From Deinococcus sp. Arct2-2 (GTDB lineage: Bacteria > Deinococcota > Deinococci > Deinococcales > Deinococcaceae), in assembly GCF_004801315.1 (NCBI RefSeq), contig NZ_SSNW01000045.1, positions 1-45,645 on the forward strand: DNA of 45,645 nt. Reading direction: 5' to 3'. Position numbers and translations under genes: made by a program. Below, piece after piece: positions 36,874 to 45,290 of the stretch. Numbering within the stretch: the first letter of the stretch is position 1; the number at the start of each line of letters is the position of its first letter. The notes under the pieces were generated by a model. That model saw nothing but the letters and a program-made list of their open reading frames with translations, was not told the DNA's origin and ran no database searches.

Positions 36874-37006
36874 GTCCACCAAGTTCTTACACTGCCCCCA
36901 TCATCGGCCAAAGCATGAAGGGGAAGGTAGAAAAAGACATGGTGGTGGGGCGGGGAAAGGGGATTGAGGAGCTTTGGCGATGGTGGTTAGGGCGGGTACG
37001 CCGCGT

Positions 37007-37112
37007 GTAAACCCCCCAGTCTGCTGCGCAGCCAGCCCCCCTTAAAGGGGAGCGCAACAGCAGTTGTCCTTCCCTCAAGGGGGGGCGTTGCGCCAGCAAC
37101 GGGGGGGTTCAC
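37007..37112. repeat. MITE-like dispersed element, family 1, copy 2
   Basis: It begins GTAAACCCCCCAGTCTGCTG and ends ACGGGGGGGTTCAC. Imperfect terminal inverted repeats of about 25 bases match those of the copy at 8521. The internal CCCCCTTAAAGGGGAG hairpin is also shared. It occupies most of the 36852-37192 gap. Confidence 0.7.
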
Positions 37113-37139
37113 CTTCCATCTCCGTATCACCACACCACA

Positions 37140-37166
37140 AGAGCCGGAAGCATCAGCCCCGGCTCT
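37140..37166. terminator. hairpin downstream of the SOD-propeller gene
   Basis: AGAGCCGG and CCGGCTCT form a perfect 8-bp stem 27 bases past the stop of the minus-strand gene at 37193. No T-run follows in that direction, so the terminator role is uncertain; it may only mark the transcript end. Confidence 0.4.
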
Positions 37167-37192
37167 CGCTTGATCTGAGTTTGTTTACTGGC

Positions 37193-38623
37193 TCAGAAGG
37201 CCTTAAACCGTGTCAGGCGGAAGGGCGTTTCCGGTGTGCCGCCCATCAGCTTGTTCAGTTGGCTCTGCGTGACCACCAGATCACCGCCCACCGCCGTTAG
37301 CGTGGCGGGAAAGCGCAGACCTTGCAAGGGTTCTTCTGCAACCAATGTGCCTGTACCCGAGTCGGCGCTGAGGCTCACTTTGCTGACCACGCCCATTGCG
37401 TTGCGGGCCACGTACAGCGCGCGCGGGTCGGCGGGGTTCAGCAAGATGCCGTCGCCGCGAGTCAGGCCACCCATCACCTTTTTCACGGCCTTGGTACGCA
37501 GGTCGATGCGCCACAGGTCGCCCGTGTTCAGCTGCATGGTCAGTAGGTAGCGCCCGTCGGGGGTCGCCAAAATGCCGTTCAGATTGATGCCGGGGCCGTA
37601 TTTGATGGGCGTGTTGCCCAGATCCAGCCACGCGCTCAGCTTCAGGTCGGGCGACACCCGGAAAATGACGGGGCGGGTGGAATCGGTGACGTACACGCTG
37701 CCGTCTGCGGCGGGCGCGAGGTCGTTGATATACGGATTAGGACTCTTGGGCGTTTCCAGAATGGCGACGGGTGTGCCGTTCGGACTCAGCACGCTGACCG
37801 TACCTGCCGCGCCGCCTGCTACCCACACGCGGCTTTGGCTGTCTACCTTCAGGCCCAGTGCGCTGCTGCGGCCCAGTGCCCCGCCCTCACTGAACAGGTT
37901 CACGGCTCCGTTGGCCGCGTTCACCGTATAGATGGCTCCGGTGGCAGCGCTACCCGTGTACAGCACACCCTTTTTGGCGTCGTAGGTCACGCCTTCGGGG
38001 AAGGTTTGCACGCCCGGCAGCGGGTAGTCACGGGTCGCCACCGCGCCGCGCAAAATCGTGCCGCACTGCACCCGCGCTCCGGTCATGCCCGACGGATCGC
38101 TCTTATAGTCGTCGGGCTTCTCGTGAATGATCAGGGTGCGGTTCAGAATCCCGTCCATGCCCGTCAGGGAAATCTTGTCGGACATGAACGAGGCGCGGCC
38201 CACACCGTCTGCGCCCACCGTCAGCATGGGCAGGTCGCCGCCGTGTCCGTACTTGTTGCCCGCCGTGGAGCTGTCGTGGTTGCCGCTCATGGCGGGATCG
38301 AAGTGGGGGCCAGCCGCGCCGAACGCCACCACTTCATTCACGGCGGCGTCTATACCTGGCAAGCATTTGCGCGTGTCATGGACATGCATGCCGTGTTGCC
38401 CCGGCGTCAGCCCCCGCGCTTCTACCGTTACGGCCACTGCCGAGCCTGCCTGCCGGAAGGTGGCCGTGCCCTGCGCCTGCCCCTCTGCGTCCACGATGGC
38501 GGCGGTGGCCGTCAGGGGCGTGGTGGCCGGGGCCATCATCTGCACCATTTCTGCGCCGCCTGCTGCCGCCAACCCCAGTGTCAGTACACCCAGTGCCGTC
38601 CATTTAACCCGTTTCAGCAGCAT
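37193..38623 (-). CDS. exported Cu,Zn superoxide dismutase - beta-propeller fusion
   Basis: About 476 residues. After a signal peptide (LGVLTLGLAAAGG), residues 35-190 form a Cu,Zn-SOD domain. Metal ligands are visible: HVH (GQHGMHVHD), GPHFDP, KYGHGGDLP with the zinc aspartate, and LIIHEKPDDY. The disulphide cysteines (RKC and VQCG) and active-site arginine (GARVQCG) are also present. Residues 200-470 form an SMP-30/gluconolactonase-type six-bladed propeller (GVTYDAKKGVLYTGS, YINDLAPAADGSVYVTDS). ATG 38623 lies one base after the stop of the sugar dehydrogenase gene, so the two are coupled. Confidence 0.88.
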   Translation of the reverse strand: MLLKRVKWTALGVLTLGLAAAGGAEMVQMMAPATTPLTATAAIVDAEGQAQGTATFRQAGSAVAVTVEARGLTPGQHGMHVHDTRKCLPGIDAAVNEVVAFGAAGPHFDPAMSGNHDSSTAGNKYGHGGDLPMLTVGADGVGRASFMSDKISLTGMDGILNRTLIIHEKPDDYKSDPSGMTGARVQCGTILRGAVATRDYPLPGVQTFPEGVTYDAKKGVLYTGSAATGAIYTVNAANGAVNLFSEGGALGRSSALGLKVDSQSRVWVAGGAAGTVSVLSPNGTPVAILETPKSPNPYINDLAPAADGSVYVTDSTRPVIFRVSPDLKLSAWLDLGNTPIKYGPGINLNGILATPDGRYLLTMQLNTGDLWRIDLRTKAVKKVMGGLTRGDGILLNPADPRALYVARNAMGVVSKVSLSADSGTGTLVAEEPLQGLRFPATLTAVGGDLVVTQSQLNKLMGGTPETPFRLTRFKAF

Positions 38624-38624
38624 C

Positions 38625-39899
38625 TCAGTTCCCCCCGGTGTAGCGCACGCGGTAAATGACGCCGCTCTGGTCGTCGGTAAACAGCAGGCTGCCATCGGTG
38701 TACTGGGCTATGCCAGCCACTCGGCCAAACTGCTTCCATTCGCCGTTTTCCTCGAACACGAAGCCCGAAATAAAGGGCGTGATGGAGGTGGGCTTGTTGG
38801 CGGCGTCAAAGTTCACGCGGGCAATTTCGTAGCCGCTGGGTTCGGAGCGGTTCCACGATCCCCGGTAGGCCACGAATGCATCGTTGCGAAATTCGGCGGG
38901 AAACTGCGTGCCCGTGTAGAACTTGGCGTCGATGGCTGCCGCGTGCGCCGTGTAGTTCAGCGTGCTGCCTTGCGTGCCCGCGCAGTAGTCGGCCTTGGTG
39001 ATCTTGCCGGGTATATTGCCCACGTTCACGTAAGGGTCTGGGTTTTTGTCGCCGTAGCAAAAGGGCCAGCCGTAGTTTTTGCCGCGCAGGATCACGTTCA
39101 TCTCTTCGGGTGGAATGTTGTCGCCGTGCCAGTCGCTGCCCTGATCGAAGCCGTACAGCGTTTTGGTCACCGGATGCCAGCCAAAGCCGATGGTGTGGCG
39201 CAAACCGCGTGCGAACACTTCCCGAATCTGTCCAGCCGGGTTGATTCTGAGCATGGTCGCTTCTTCGGGGTTCAGGGTGGGCGCGTCGTTGTTGGTCGAA
39301 CCGAAGGTGGCGTACAGGAAGCCATCCGGCCCCCAGTGAATCGTGCGGGCGGGGTGCTGGCCTGCATCGGGGAAGCCGTCGGCAAACACGCGGGGCACAC
39401 TGAGCGTGCCGTCTTTCGCCATCGTCATGACCCAAACGGTTTTCTCGCCCACCACGTACAATTTGCCTTCTTTCACATCCAGCCCGTGCGCGGCTTTGAT
39501 GTTCTGGGCAACTTGCTTGCGCTCCACGGCCTCGATTTTGCCGTCGTTGTTCACGTCTTTCAGGTACCACACGTCACCTTGCTGGCGGCGCGTCAGGTAA
39601 ATGCCGCCGTCGGGCATCACGTGCATCATGCGGGCGTTCCCCAGTCCGGTCGCCATCACGCTGAGGGTAAAGCCCTCGGGCACGGTCAGGCGGGCGAGTT
39701 TGTCCATCGTAAATTCCAGCGGCGTCGGCTCGTTGCGCGTGGCGGTCACGGTCACGGGGCGGTCGGGCGGCGCAATCGGGCGCGGCTGCACGGGCGGCAG
39801 CAAGGCTGGGGGCGGTTGCTGAGCATGTACGGTCGAAACGGGGCCAAAGCTGGCAAGAGCAAGGGCCGCCGTCAGAGCGGTCAAAACGGGTCTAGGCAT
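38625..39899 (-). CDS. exported PQQ-dependent sugar (sorbosone-type) dehydrogenase
   Basis: About 424 residues. A signal peptide (MPRPVLTALTAALALASFG) is followed by a six-bladed propeller of the soluble glucose/sorbosone dehydrogenase family. Typical pieces are LSVMATGLGNARMMHVMPDG, AGQHPARTIHWGPDGFLYAT with the catalytic-type histidine, LRHTIGFGWHPVTKTLYG and FTDDQSGVIYRV. It would oxidise a sugar or alcohol in the periplasm using PQQ. The start ATG 39899 has AGGAGG nine bases upstream. It is the first gene of a two-gene operon with the SOD-propeller fusion. Confidence 0.88.
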   Translation of the reverse strand: MPRPVLTALTAALALASFGPVSTVHAQQPPPALLPPVQPRPIAPPDRPVTVTATRNEPTPLEFTMDKLARLTVPEGFTLSVMATGLGNARMMHVMPDGGIYLTRRQQGDVWYLKDVNNDGKIEAVERKQVAQNIKAAHGLDVKEGKLYVVGEKTVWVMTMAKDGTLSVPRVFADGFPDAGQHPARTIHWGPDGFLYATFGSTNNDAPTLNPEEATMLRINPAGQIREVFARGLRHTIGFGWHPVTKTLYGFDQGSDWHGDNIPPEEMNVILRGKNYGWPFCYGDKNPDPYVNVGNIPGKITKADYCAGTQGSTLNYTAHAAAIDAKFYTGTQFPAEFRNDAFVAYRGSWNRSEPSGYEIARVNFDAANKPTSITPFISGFVFEENGEWKQFGRVAGIAQYTDGSLLFTDDQSGVIYRVRYTGGN

Positions 39900-40067
39900 G
39901 TTGTGGAGCCTCCTAAAAGGCAGCATCACACACGCCCGAAACAATCAAACCTGATTTCTGACACCTTCTGAGTAATGCCTAAGCCTCCTCTCAAAGCTGG
40001 ATTGGGACGGCCTTTAAGTTTCAAACTGGTCTGTTCCAATTGACTTTGATAAGAGTAAGTTGAAGTC

Positions 40068-40949
40068 TTAACTCCTAGCGATAAAGAGCGGCAGGTCAGT
40101 TTTAGATACGGCCCCCAGCTCCACAGCCCGGCGGTGCAGTTCCTTTACGGCACGTTCTCCTTCTTCGCCTACATCCAAACTAAATTCGTTGACGTACAAG
40201 TCTATATGCGCCCGCATCACTTCGTCCGACATCTCGGCGGCGTGGGCGCGGATGTAGTCGGTGGCGGCCTGCGGGTGCGCGTAGGCATATTCAAGGCTGC
40301 GGCGCACAGCAGTATTCAGGCCCAATTGCAGTTCGACGGGCAGGTCGCGGCGCACCAGAATCGCGCCCAACGGCAACGGCAGCCCAGTTTCGGTTTCCCA
40401 CCACGCGCCCAAATCCAGCACTTTGCTTAGGCCGTGCTGCGGGTAGGTAAACCGCGACTCGTGAATAATCAGGCCCGCGTCTACGGCTTGGCCTTCCCAC
40501 TCGCCGCGCTCCACGGCGGGCATCACGGCGTCGTAACGCATTCTCAGCACTTTTACGTCTGGGTACACGGCCCGCAACAGCAGTTCGGCGGTGGTCAGTG
40601 CGCCGGGAGAAGCCACTACCTTGCCATTTAAATCCATGCCACTCAAATCCAAGCCAGCCGTTCCATCCCGCGCCACCACCAGCGGCCCCACGCCCCGGCC
40701 CAGTGCGCCGCCCGCCCGCAGCGCCACATACCTGTCCATCACGCCGAAGTAGGCGCGGTAACTGATCTTGGTAATCGGCAGGCGGCCTTCTACAGCCCAG
40801 TCGTTCAGCGTTTGCACGTCTTCCAATACCTCTTGCACAGGCACAGGCGACGGCGTGAGGCCCGCGTGCAGCGCATGAAAAATAAACGTGTCGTTGGGGC
40901 AAAAGGAGTAGCCCAGTTGCAAAACAGGGGGGAGGGCGGCGTCGGTCAT
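40068..40949 (-). CDS. mqnD: 1,4-dihydroxy-6-naphthoate synthase
   Basis: A 293-residue enzyme with a periplasmic-binding-protein fold. It converts cyclic dehypoxanthine futalosine to 1,4-dihydroxy-6-naphthoate in the futalosine menaquinone route. Landmarks are LGYSFCPNDTFIFHAL at the N-terminus, EDVQTLNDWAVEGRLPITKI, VASPGALTTAELLL, and the catalytic-region DAGLIIHESRFTY. TACCCT lies six bases before the ATG, a leaderless-type promoter. mqnB is at 25038. Confidence 0.95.
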   Translation of the reverse strand: MTDAALPPVLQLGYSFCPNDTFIFHALHAGLTPSPVPVQEVLEDVQTLNDWAVEGRLPITKISYRAYFGVMDRYVALRAGGALGRGVGPLVVARDGTAGLDLSGMDLNGKVVASPGALTTAELLLRAVYPDVKVLRMRYDAVMPAVERGEWEGQAVDAGLIIHESRFTYPQHGLSKVLDLGAWWETETGLPLPLGAILVRRDLPVELQLGLNTAVRRSLEYAYAHPQAATDYIRAHAAEMSDEVMRAHIDLYVNEFSLDVGEEGERAVKELHRRAVELGAVSKTDLPLFIARS

Positions 40950-41075
40950 GGGGTCAGGGTACGCCCACAGCAGCGGGGCAATGGTCTTTGCCCTACAGGA
41001 GTCTTCAAGGTTCCCTGAAGGCCGGAATCAGGCTTCATCAGCGGCGCGTCACGGGGGTTTGGGTACGCTGAGCGC

Positions 41076-41621
41076 ATGATCCGTTCTGTATTGATTCGAT
41101 CTGGGTTGTTGGCGGCGCTGGCCCTCAGCCTAAGCGCCTGCATGACCCGCCCGATGTCGGCCAACTCCGGCAGCACGGAGCCGCAAGTTCAGCGCGCTGT
41201 GGCCTGCGCTGAAGGTTACATGCGCCCCGACTTTGACCGCCTGCAAGCCGACTTGAGCGCCGCCCGCACCCGCTGGCAGGCTGCCGCGATCTCCAGCTAC
41301 GCCTACGATTTCGCTCAGTATTCCTTGCCCGTGCGCTTTCCTGCTGTGCGCGTCACGGTTAGCGGCGGGGCAGTGCAGAGTGTGGCCCTCAAAGCTGGGG
41401 AGGAGGGCGAACCCTCAGCGCAGGCCCGCGCCACCGTGGAAGACCTGTTCCAGAATATTGCCGACGCTCTGGCCTATCAGCGGGGGCAGCCTTGCCCAGC
41501 TGTGGAAACCGACTATGACGCGCAAGACGGGCATCCGACGCGGCTGTACAGCGGGATTAAGGAAGCGAATAGTGCCGATGGGGAAGGGGAGTGGAATGTG
41601 ACGGGATTTGAGCGGCGTTGA
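41076..41621 (+). CDS. lipoprotein of unknown function
   Basis: A 181-residue protein. The signal peptide ends in the lipobox SLSAC, so it is likely lipid-anchored. The mature domain has RWQAAAISSYAYDFAQY then VRVTVSGGAVQSV, resembling the small DUF6174-type domain; this match is tentative. Two cysteines remain in the mature part (VACAEG and QPCPAV). TACGCT (41064-41069) lies six bases before the ATG. Confidence 0.75.
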   Translation: MIRSVLIRSGLLAALALSLSACMTRPMSANSGSTEPQVQRAVACAEGYMRPDFDRLQADLSAARTRWQAAAISSYAYDFAQYSLPVRFPAVRVTVSGGAVQSVALKAGEEGEPSAQARATVEDLFQNIADALAYQRGQPCPAVETDYDAQDGHPTRLYSGIKEANSADGEGEWNVTGFERR

Positions 41622-41689
41622 GGGCGGGGTTTAGGGTTTGTCCCACGTTGGAGTCCCCCACCCCCCAGCCCCCGTCCCCAAAGGGTGCA

Positions 41690-41985
41690 GGGGAGTTGGT
41701 CGCTCTGCTTCGCAGCTCTTCGAGTCCGCTCAGGAGGATTGATTTTGTCGCGTCCTGACTCGGCTGAATCCCTCACTTGAAGCGAAATCGCCAGTCGTCT
41801 TGAACATGGAATTGGCCCGCGCGTTGCACGGATGACGGCCTCACACGGATGGGACGGGGACGATGTGGGGTGGCGGTGTCTGGGGTTTTTGCTCCCTCAC
41901 CCTTGAGGGGGGAGGGCTGGGGAGGGGGTGAATGAGCTTCAGCGATTGCCTTGCCGCCCTTCCTCAGACCCTCGACCCTTAGACC
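41690..41985. repeat. dispersed repeat fragments, family 2 and TAGACCC units
   Basis: The gap 41622-41990 holds CTCTGCTTCGCAGCTCT (like the terminal repeat at 34873), then CTCACCCTTGAGGGGGGAGG (like 1-25) and GGGGGTGAATGAGC, and closes with CAGACCCTCGACCCTTAGAC. No gene is seen. Confidence 0.5.
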
Positions 41986-41990
41986 AGTTC

Positions 41991-42695
41991 CTACCCCGGC
42001 CATACCAATCCCCAATCCTCCGTTTCCGGCCACTGCACAGGCAATCCCAGCCGCAGCCCCGGCCCCGAGATTTCCTGCACGGGCACGATACCCACGCCTG
42101 CGCCGCAAATCCATGCGCGTGTGACCTCGGTCAGTTCGGCGGCAGAGACAAGGCCCGTTTCGTACTTCTGCCCATCTAAAAAGGCGGCGCGGGTCAGGCC
42201 CGGTAGGCCGCCCAGCGGAAGCACCAGTCGCCCGGCGATTTCTAGCACAGGTGAGGTACGCGAGCCGTCTACGACGTGTCCGGCCGTGTCCATCAGCCAG
42301 CCCTCGAAGGCTCCAGCGGCGGTGGCTTGCTGCGCGGCGAGGCGGTAGGGAAAATAATTTCCGGTTTTGTGTGCGGCCAGTTGCGGGTGCGGCTGAATGT
42401 CGGTCAGAACGACACGGACGCCAGCAGTGGGGCGTGGGCCGGGCGTCAGTGGGCGGTGCAGGGCAAAGGTGCCGCCCGCTGTGACTGTGACGCGCAACAA
42501 TCCCCACGCGAAAGCTTCTAGCGCTGGCAATTCGGTTTCAGGCGCGGGCAGGCCCAGAACTACGCAAGTGCCCGCCAGCCGCGCCCAATGTGCGGGCCAA
42601 TTCAGCGCCGTACCCTGCCGCGTCCGAACCGTGCTGAACGCCGACGCCCCATGCAACCACGCCGGATCGTCCAAGACCGCAGGCAAGACCTTCAT
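41991..42695 (-). CDS. pabC: aminodeoxychorismate lyase, PLP aminotransferase class IV
   Basis: About 234 residues. It would split 4-amino-4-deoxychorismate to p-aminobenzoate and pyruvate for folate. The HGASAFSTVRTRQG start, the PLP lysine in AAHKTGNYFPYRLA and the VDGSRTSPVLEI and LPGLTRAAFL segments match class IV aminotransferase-fold lyases. Its ATG overlaps the stop of the fused pabB-pabA gene (ATGA). The protein is a little short compared with typical PabC. Confidence 0.88.
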   Translation of the reverse strand: MKVLPAVLDDPAWLHGASAFSTVRTRQGTALNWPAHWARLAGTCVVLGLPAPETELPALEAFAWGLLRVTVTAGGTFALHRPLTPGPRPTAGVRVVLTDIQPHPQLAAHKTGNYFPYRLAAQQATAAGAFEGWLMDTAGHVVDGSRTSPVLEIAGRLVLPLGGLPGLTRAAFLDGQKYETGLVSAAELTEVTRAWICGAGVGIVPVQEISGPGLRLGLPVQWPETEDWGLVWPG

Positions 42696-44629
42696 AGGTT
42701 TTCCCACAATCCACGATCCACCCACCACGTTCGACTTTCCTTCAACCAATTGCCCAGCAGCACCCGCCCAAACGGACTCAAGATACTTTCGGGATGAAAT
42801 TGCACGCCCCACGCGGGCGCGTCGGCAGCTTTCAGGGCCATGATTTCTGAACTATCGGCGCTGCGGGCAGTGACCAGTTTAGGCGGGAGGCCACGCACCA
42901 CCAGCGAGTGATACCGTCCAAATTCTGCGCCTTCTGGAATGCCTGCAAACAGCCCCGTTCCCGCGTGCTGCACAGCTTCCGGGCGGCCATGCACCGGCGC
43001 GGCCCGCTCGACTGTGCCCCCCAACACTTGCCCCAACGCCTGATGCCCGAGGCATACACCCAACAGCGGAATTTGCCGTTCCAGACACAGCCGGGTCAGG
43101 GCCAGTGTGCAGCCGCTAGAGTCGGGTGTGCCGGGGCCGGGGCCGATCAGCACGGCGTCGGGGCGCGTTGCGAGCAGCGTTTCGGGTTGTTCGTCCTGCG
43201 AGTGCAAGTTTACCTGCGCCCCCAGCGCCCGCAGATCGTGGGCCAGATTCCACGTAAACGAATCTCGGTTGTCCAGCAGCAGCACGCGCAGGCCCGCACC
43301 CGCAGCGGCACTGGCGGCGGGAGACTGCCACGCCCGTCCCTTCACTGGCAAGGCCGGAGCCTGCGCCGCTCGCCCCGGCATGTCTGTCAGCACGCCCAAC
43401 AGGGCCTGAGCCTTATGCACCGTTTCCCGCGCTTCGGCGTCGGCGTCGGCGTCTATGACCGTGCCGCCGCCTGCTCGCACCGTCACCGTCCAGCCGTCTT
43501 CCCCGTCTTGCTGCGCTGTGTCATGGGTAAAAGCTGCCGTGCGAATCAAGATGTTCAGATCGACCCGCGCCCCCGACACGATGCCCACGCCGCCCGTGTA
43601 CCAGCCACGCGGCCCCGGCTCCAGCGCCCGAATCGCCTGCATCACACGGGGTTTGGGTGCGCCTGTAATCGTGCCGCCGGGAAAAGTGGCCGCCAGAACG
43701 TCGCGCAGCCGAATGTCAGGGCGGGCGGTGGCGGTCACTTCCGACACCAGATGCATGACGTGGCTGTAGCGTTCCACCAGCATCAAATTGGGCACGGCCA
43801 CCGTTCCAGCCGCCGCCACCGCGCCCAAATCGTGGCGCACGAGGTCTACCAACATCGTGTGTTCGGCCTGCTCTTTGGCACTGGCACGCAGCTTGCCTTC
43901 CAGTGCGGCGTCTTCTGCGGGCGTGTCGCCGCGCCGCCGCGTCCCTGCTATCGGGCGGGCCGAGAGCTGATCACCTGTCCACAGCACCAAACGTTCCGGG
44001 CTGCACGACACGACCACCTCTGGCCCCATATCTAGGAACGCCATGAAGGGGCTGGGATTCACGTCCCGCAGGCGCAAGTACGCCGCCAACGGATCGCCCG
44101 CCGCCGTTGCCCGCACTCCCCGCGACAAGTTCACCTGATAGACCTCGCCTGCCCGGATGAGATCCTGTACGGCCCGCACACCGCCTTGATAGGCCACGTC
44201 ATCGGCACCGAATGGCCCCACCTTCAGCGTCGGGATGGAAGCTGGAGCATGGGCCAACACTGCTGCCCAGTCCACATGCCCGGCCTCGCCCACCACCGTC
44301 AGCGTGCCCGCCTGCCTGTCCCATACCAAGCCGCTGGGATAGAAGCCCCACCACGCAGAAGCGCCGTCCGAATCGTGAGTTTCCAGCCCAAACTCCCGCG
44401 CCGCCTCGTACTTTAGGCCGCCTAGCCACGCCGGAAACAACTCACCGCCGCCGGGCCGTTCGGGGAGTTCAGTTTGCACCCGCACAGGCCACGCGCTGAG
44501 GTACGAATAGCGCCCGTAATCCACCTCTGGCCCCAGCGATTCCAGCAGGGCTATGCCCGGCGCGTGCATGTCCCGCAGGCGCAGCAGCACGGCTGCCGGA
44601 GAGAGGAGTGGGGGAGTGAGGTCTGGCAC
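42692..44629 (-). CDS. pabB: aminodeoxychorismate synthase, PabB-PabA fusion
   Basis: A 645-residue fusion. Residues 1-430 are the chorismate-binding component I (GEVYQVNLSRGVRA, HLVSEVTATARP, ATFPGGTITGAPKPRVMQAI). Residues 445-640 are a glutamine amidotransferase with DNRDSFTWNL, the nucleophile cysteine GVCLGHQALG and the H-x-E pair VQFHPESILSP. The motif reads PIAGTRRRG, with alanine where many PabB enzymes have a lysine, so an anthranilate synthase identity is possible. Adjacent pabC favours the folate role. The last residues come from a dispersed repeat. TACACT lies seven bases before GTG 44629. Confidence 0.85.
   Translation of the reverse strand: MPDLTPPLLSPAAVLLRLRDMHAPGIALLESLGPEVDYGRYSYLSAWPVRVQTELPERPGGGELFPAWLGGLKYEAAREFGLETHDSDGASAWWGFYPSGLVWDRQAGTLTVVGEAGHVDWAAVLAHAPASIPTLKVGPFGADDVAYQGGVRAVQDLIRAGEVYQVNLSRGVRATAAGDPLAAYLRLRDVNPSPFMAFLDMGPEVVVSCSPERLVLWTGDQLSARPIAGTRRRGDTPAEDAALEGKLRASAKEQAEHTMLVDLVRHDLGAVAAAGTVAVPNLMLVERYSHVMHLVSEVTATARPDIRLRDVLAATFPGGTITGAPKPRVMQAIRALEPGPRGWYTGGVGIVSGARVDLNILIRTAAFTHDTAQQDGEDGWTVTVRAGGGTVIDADADAEARETVHKAQALLGVLTDMPGRAAQAPALPVKGRAWQSPAASAAAGAGLRVLLLDNRDSFTWNLAHDLRALGAQVNLHSQDEQPETLLATRPDAVLIGPGPGTPDSSGCTLALTRLCLERQIPLLGVCLGHQALGQVLGGTVERAAPVHGRPEAVQHAGTGLFAGIPEGAEFGRYHSLVVRGLPPKLVTARSADSSEIMALKAADAPAWGVQFHPESILSPFGRVLLGNWLKESRTWWVDRGLWENL
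42711..42732 (-). repeat. family 3 repeat, copy C, inside the pabB-pabA 3' end
   Basis: On the minus strand GAACGTGG, TGGGT, GGATCGTGG; the first and last parts match the stem arm at 18343. It encodes the RTWWVDRG segment at the very C-terminus of the fused pabB-pabA protein. Confidence 0.65.
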
Positions 44630-44722
44630 GGCTGTAAGTGTAGAGAAACCGTGAGTGGTCAGTGGCTAGGGATGAGTGGAAAGGTCAAAAGCACCGCAGG
44701 AATCTTGGGCAGTTTCTACGAT

Positions 44723-44744
44723 CCACGATCTACCCACCACGTTC
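44723..44744 (-). repeat. family 3 repeat, copy D
   Basis: It matches copy C at 21 of 22 positions and has the same orientation, upstream of the fused pabB-pabA gene. Copies C and D therefore flank the gene as direct repeats. Confidence 0.65.
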
Positions 44745-44780
44745 CTGCCCAATCCCCTATTTCCTGTACGACTTTCAGGG

Positions 44781-44792
44781 TAAACTCCCCCC
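44781..44792 (+). promoter_or_regulatory. leaderless-type -10 box of the Rrf2 regulator
   Basis: TAAACT (44781-44786) is followed by six C and then ATG 44793. Confidence 0.5.
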
Positions 44793-45263
<471 letters not shown>

Positions 45264-45290
45264 AAGGGGCGGCTAGAGGGACTGGCCCCC

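Noticed and set aside
38127..39971. A 614-codon plus-strand ORF opposite the sugar dehydrogenase and SOD fusion
   Set aside because: It is antisense to two clear exported enzymes with signal peptides and motifs; its composition is that of a shadow frame.
39945..40067. Radiation/desiccation response motif in the promoter of the sugar dehydrogenase operon
   Set aside because: The region was read for a palindromic TTATG-type site; only weak matches were seen, so no claim is made.
42908..44035. Plus-strand 375-codon ORF opposite the fused pabB-pabA gene
   Set aside because: It is a shadow frame over conserved amidotransferase and chorismate-binding motifs.
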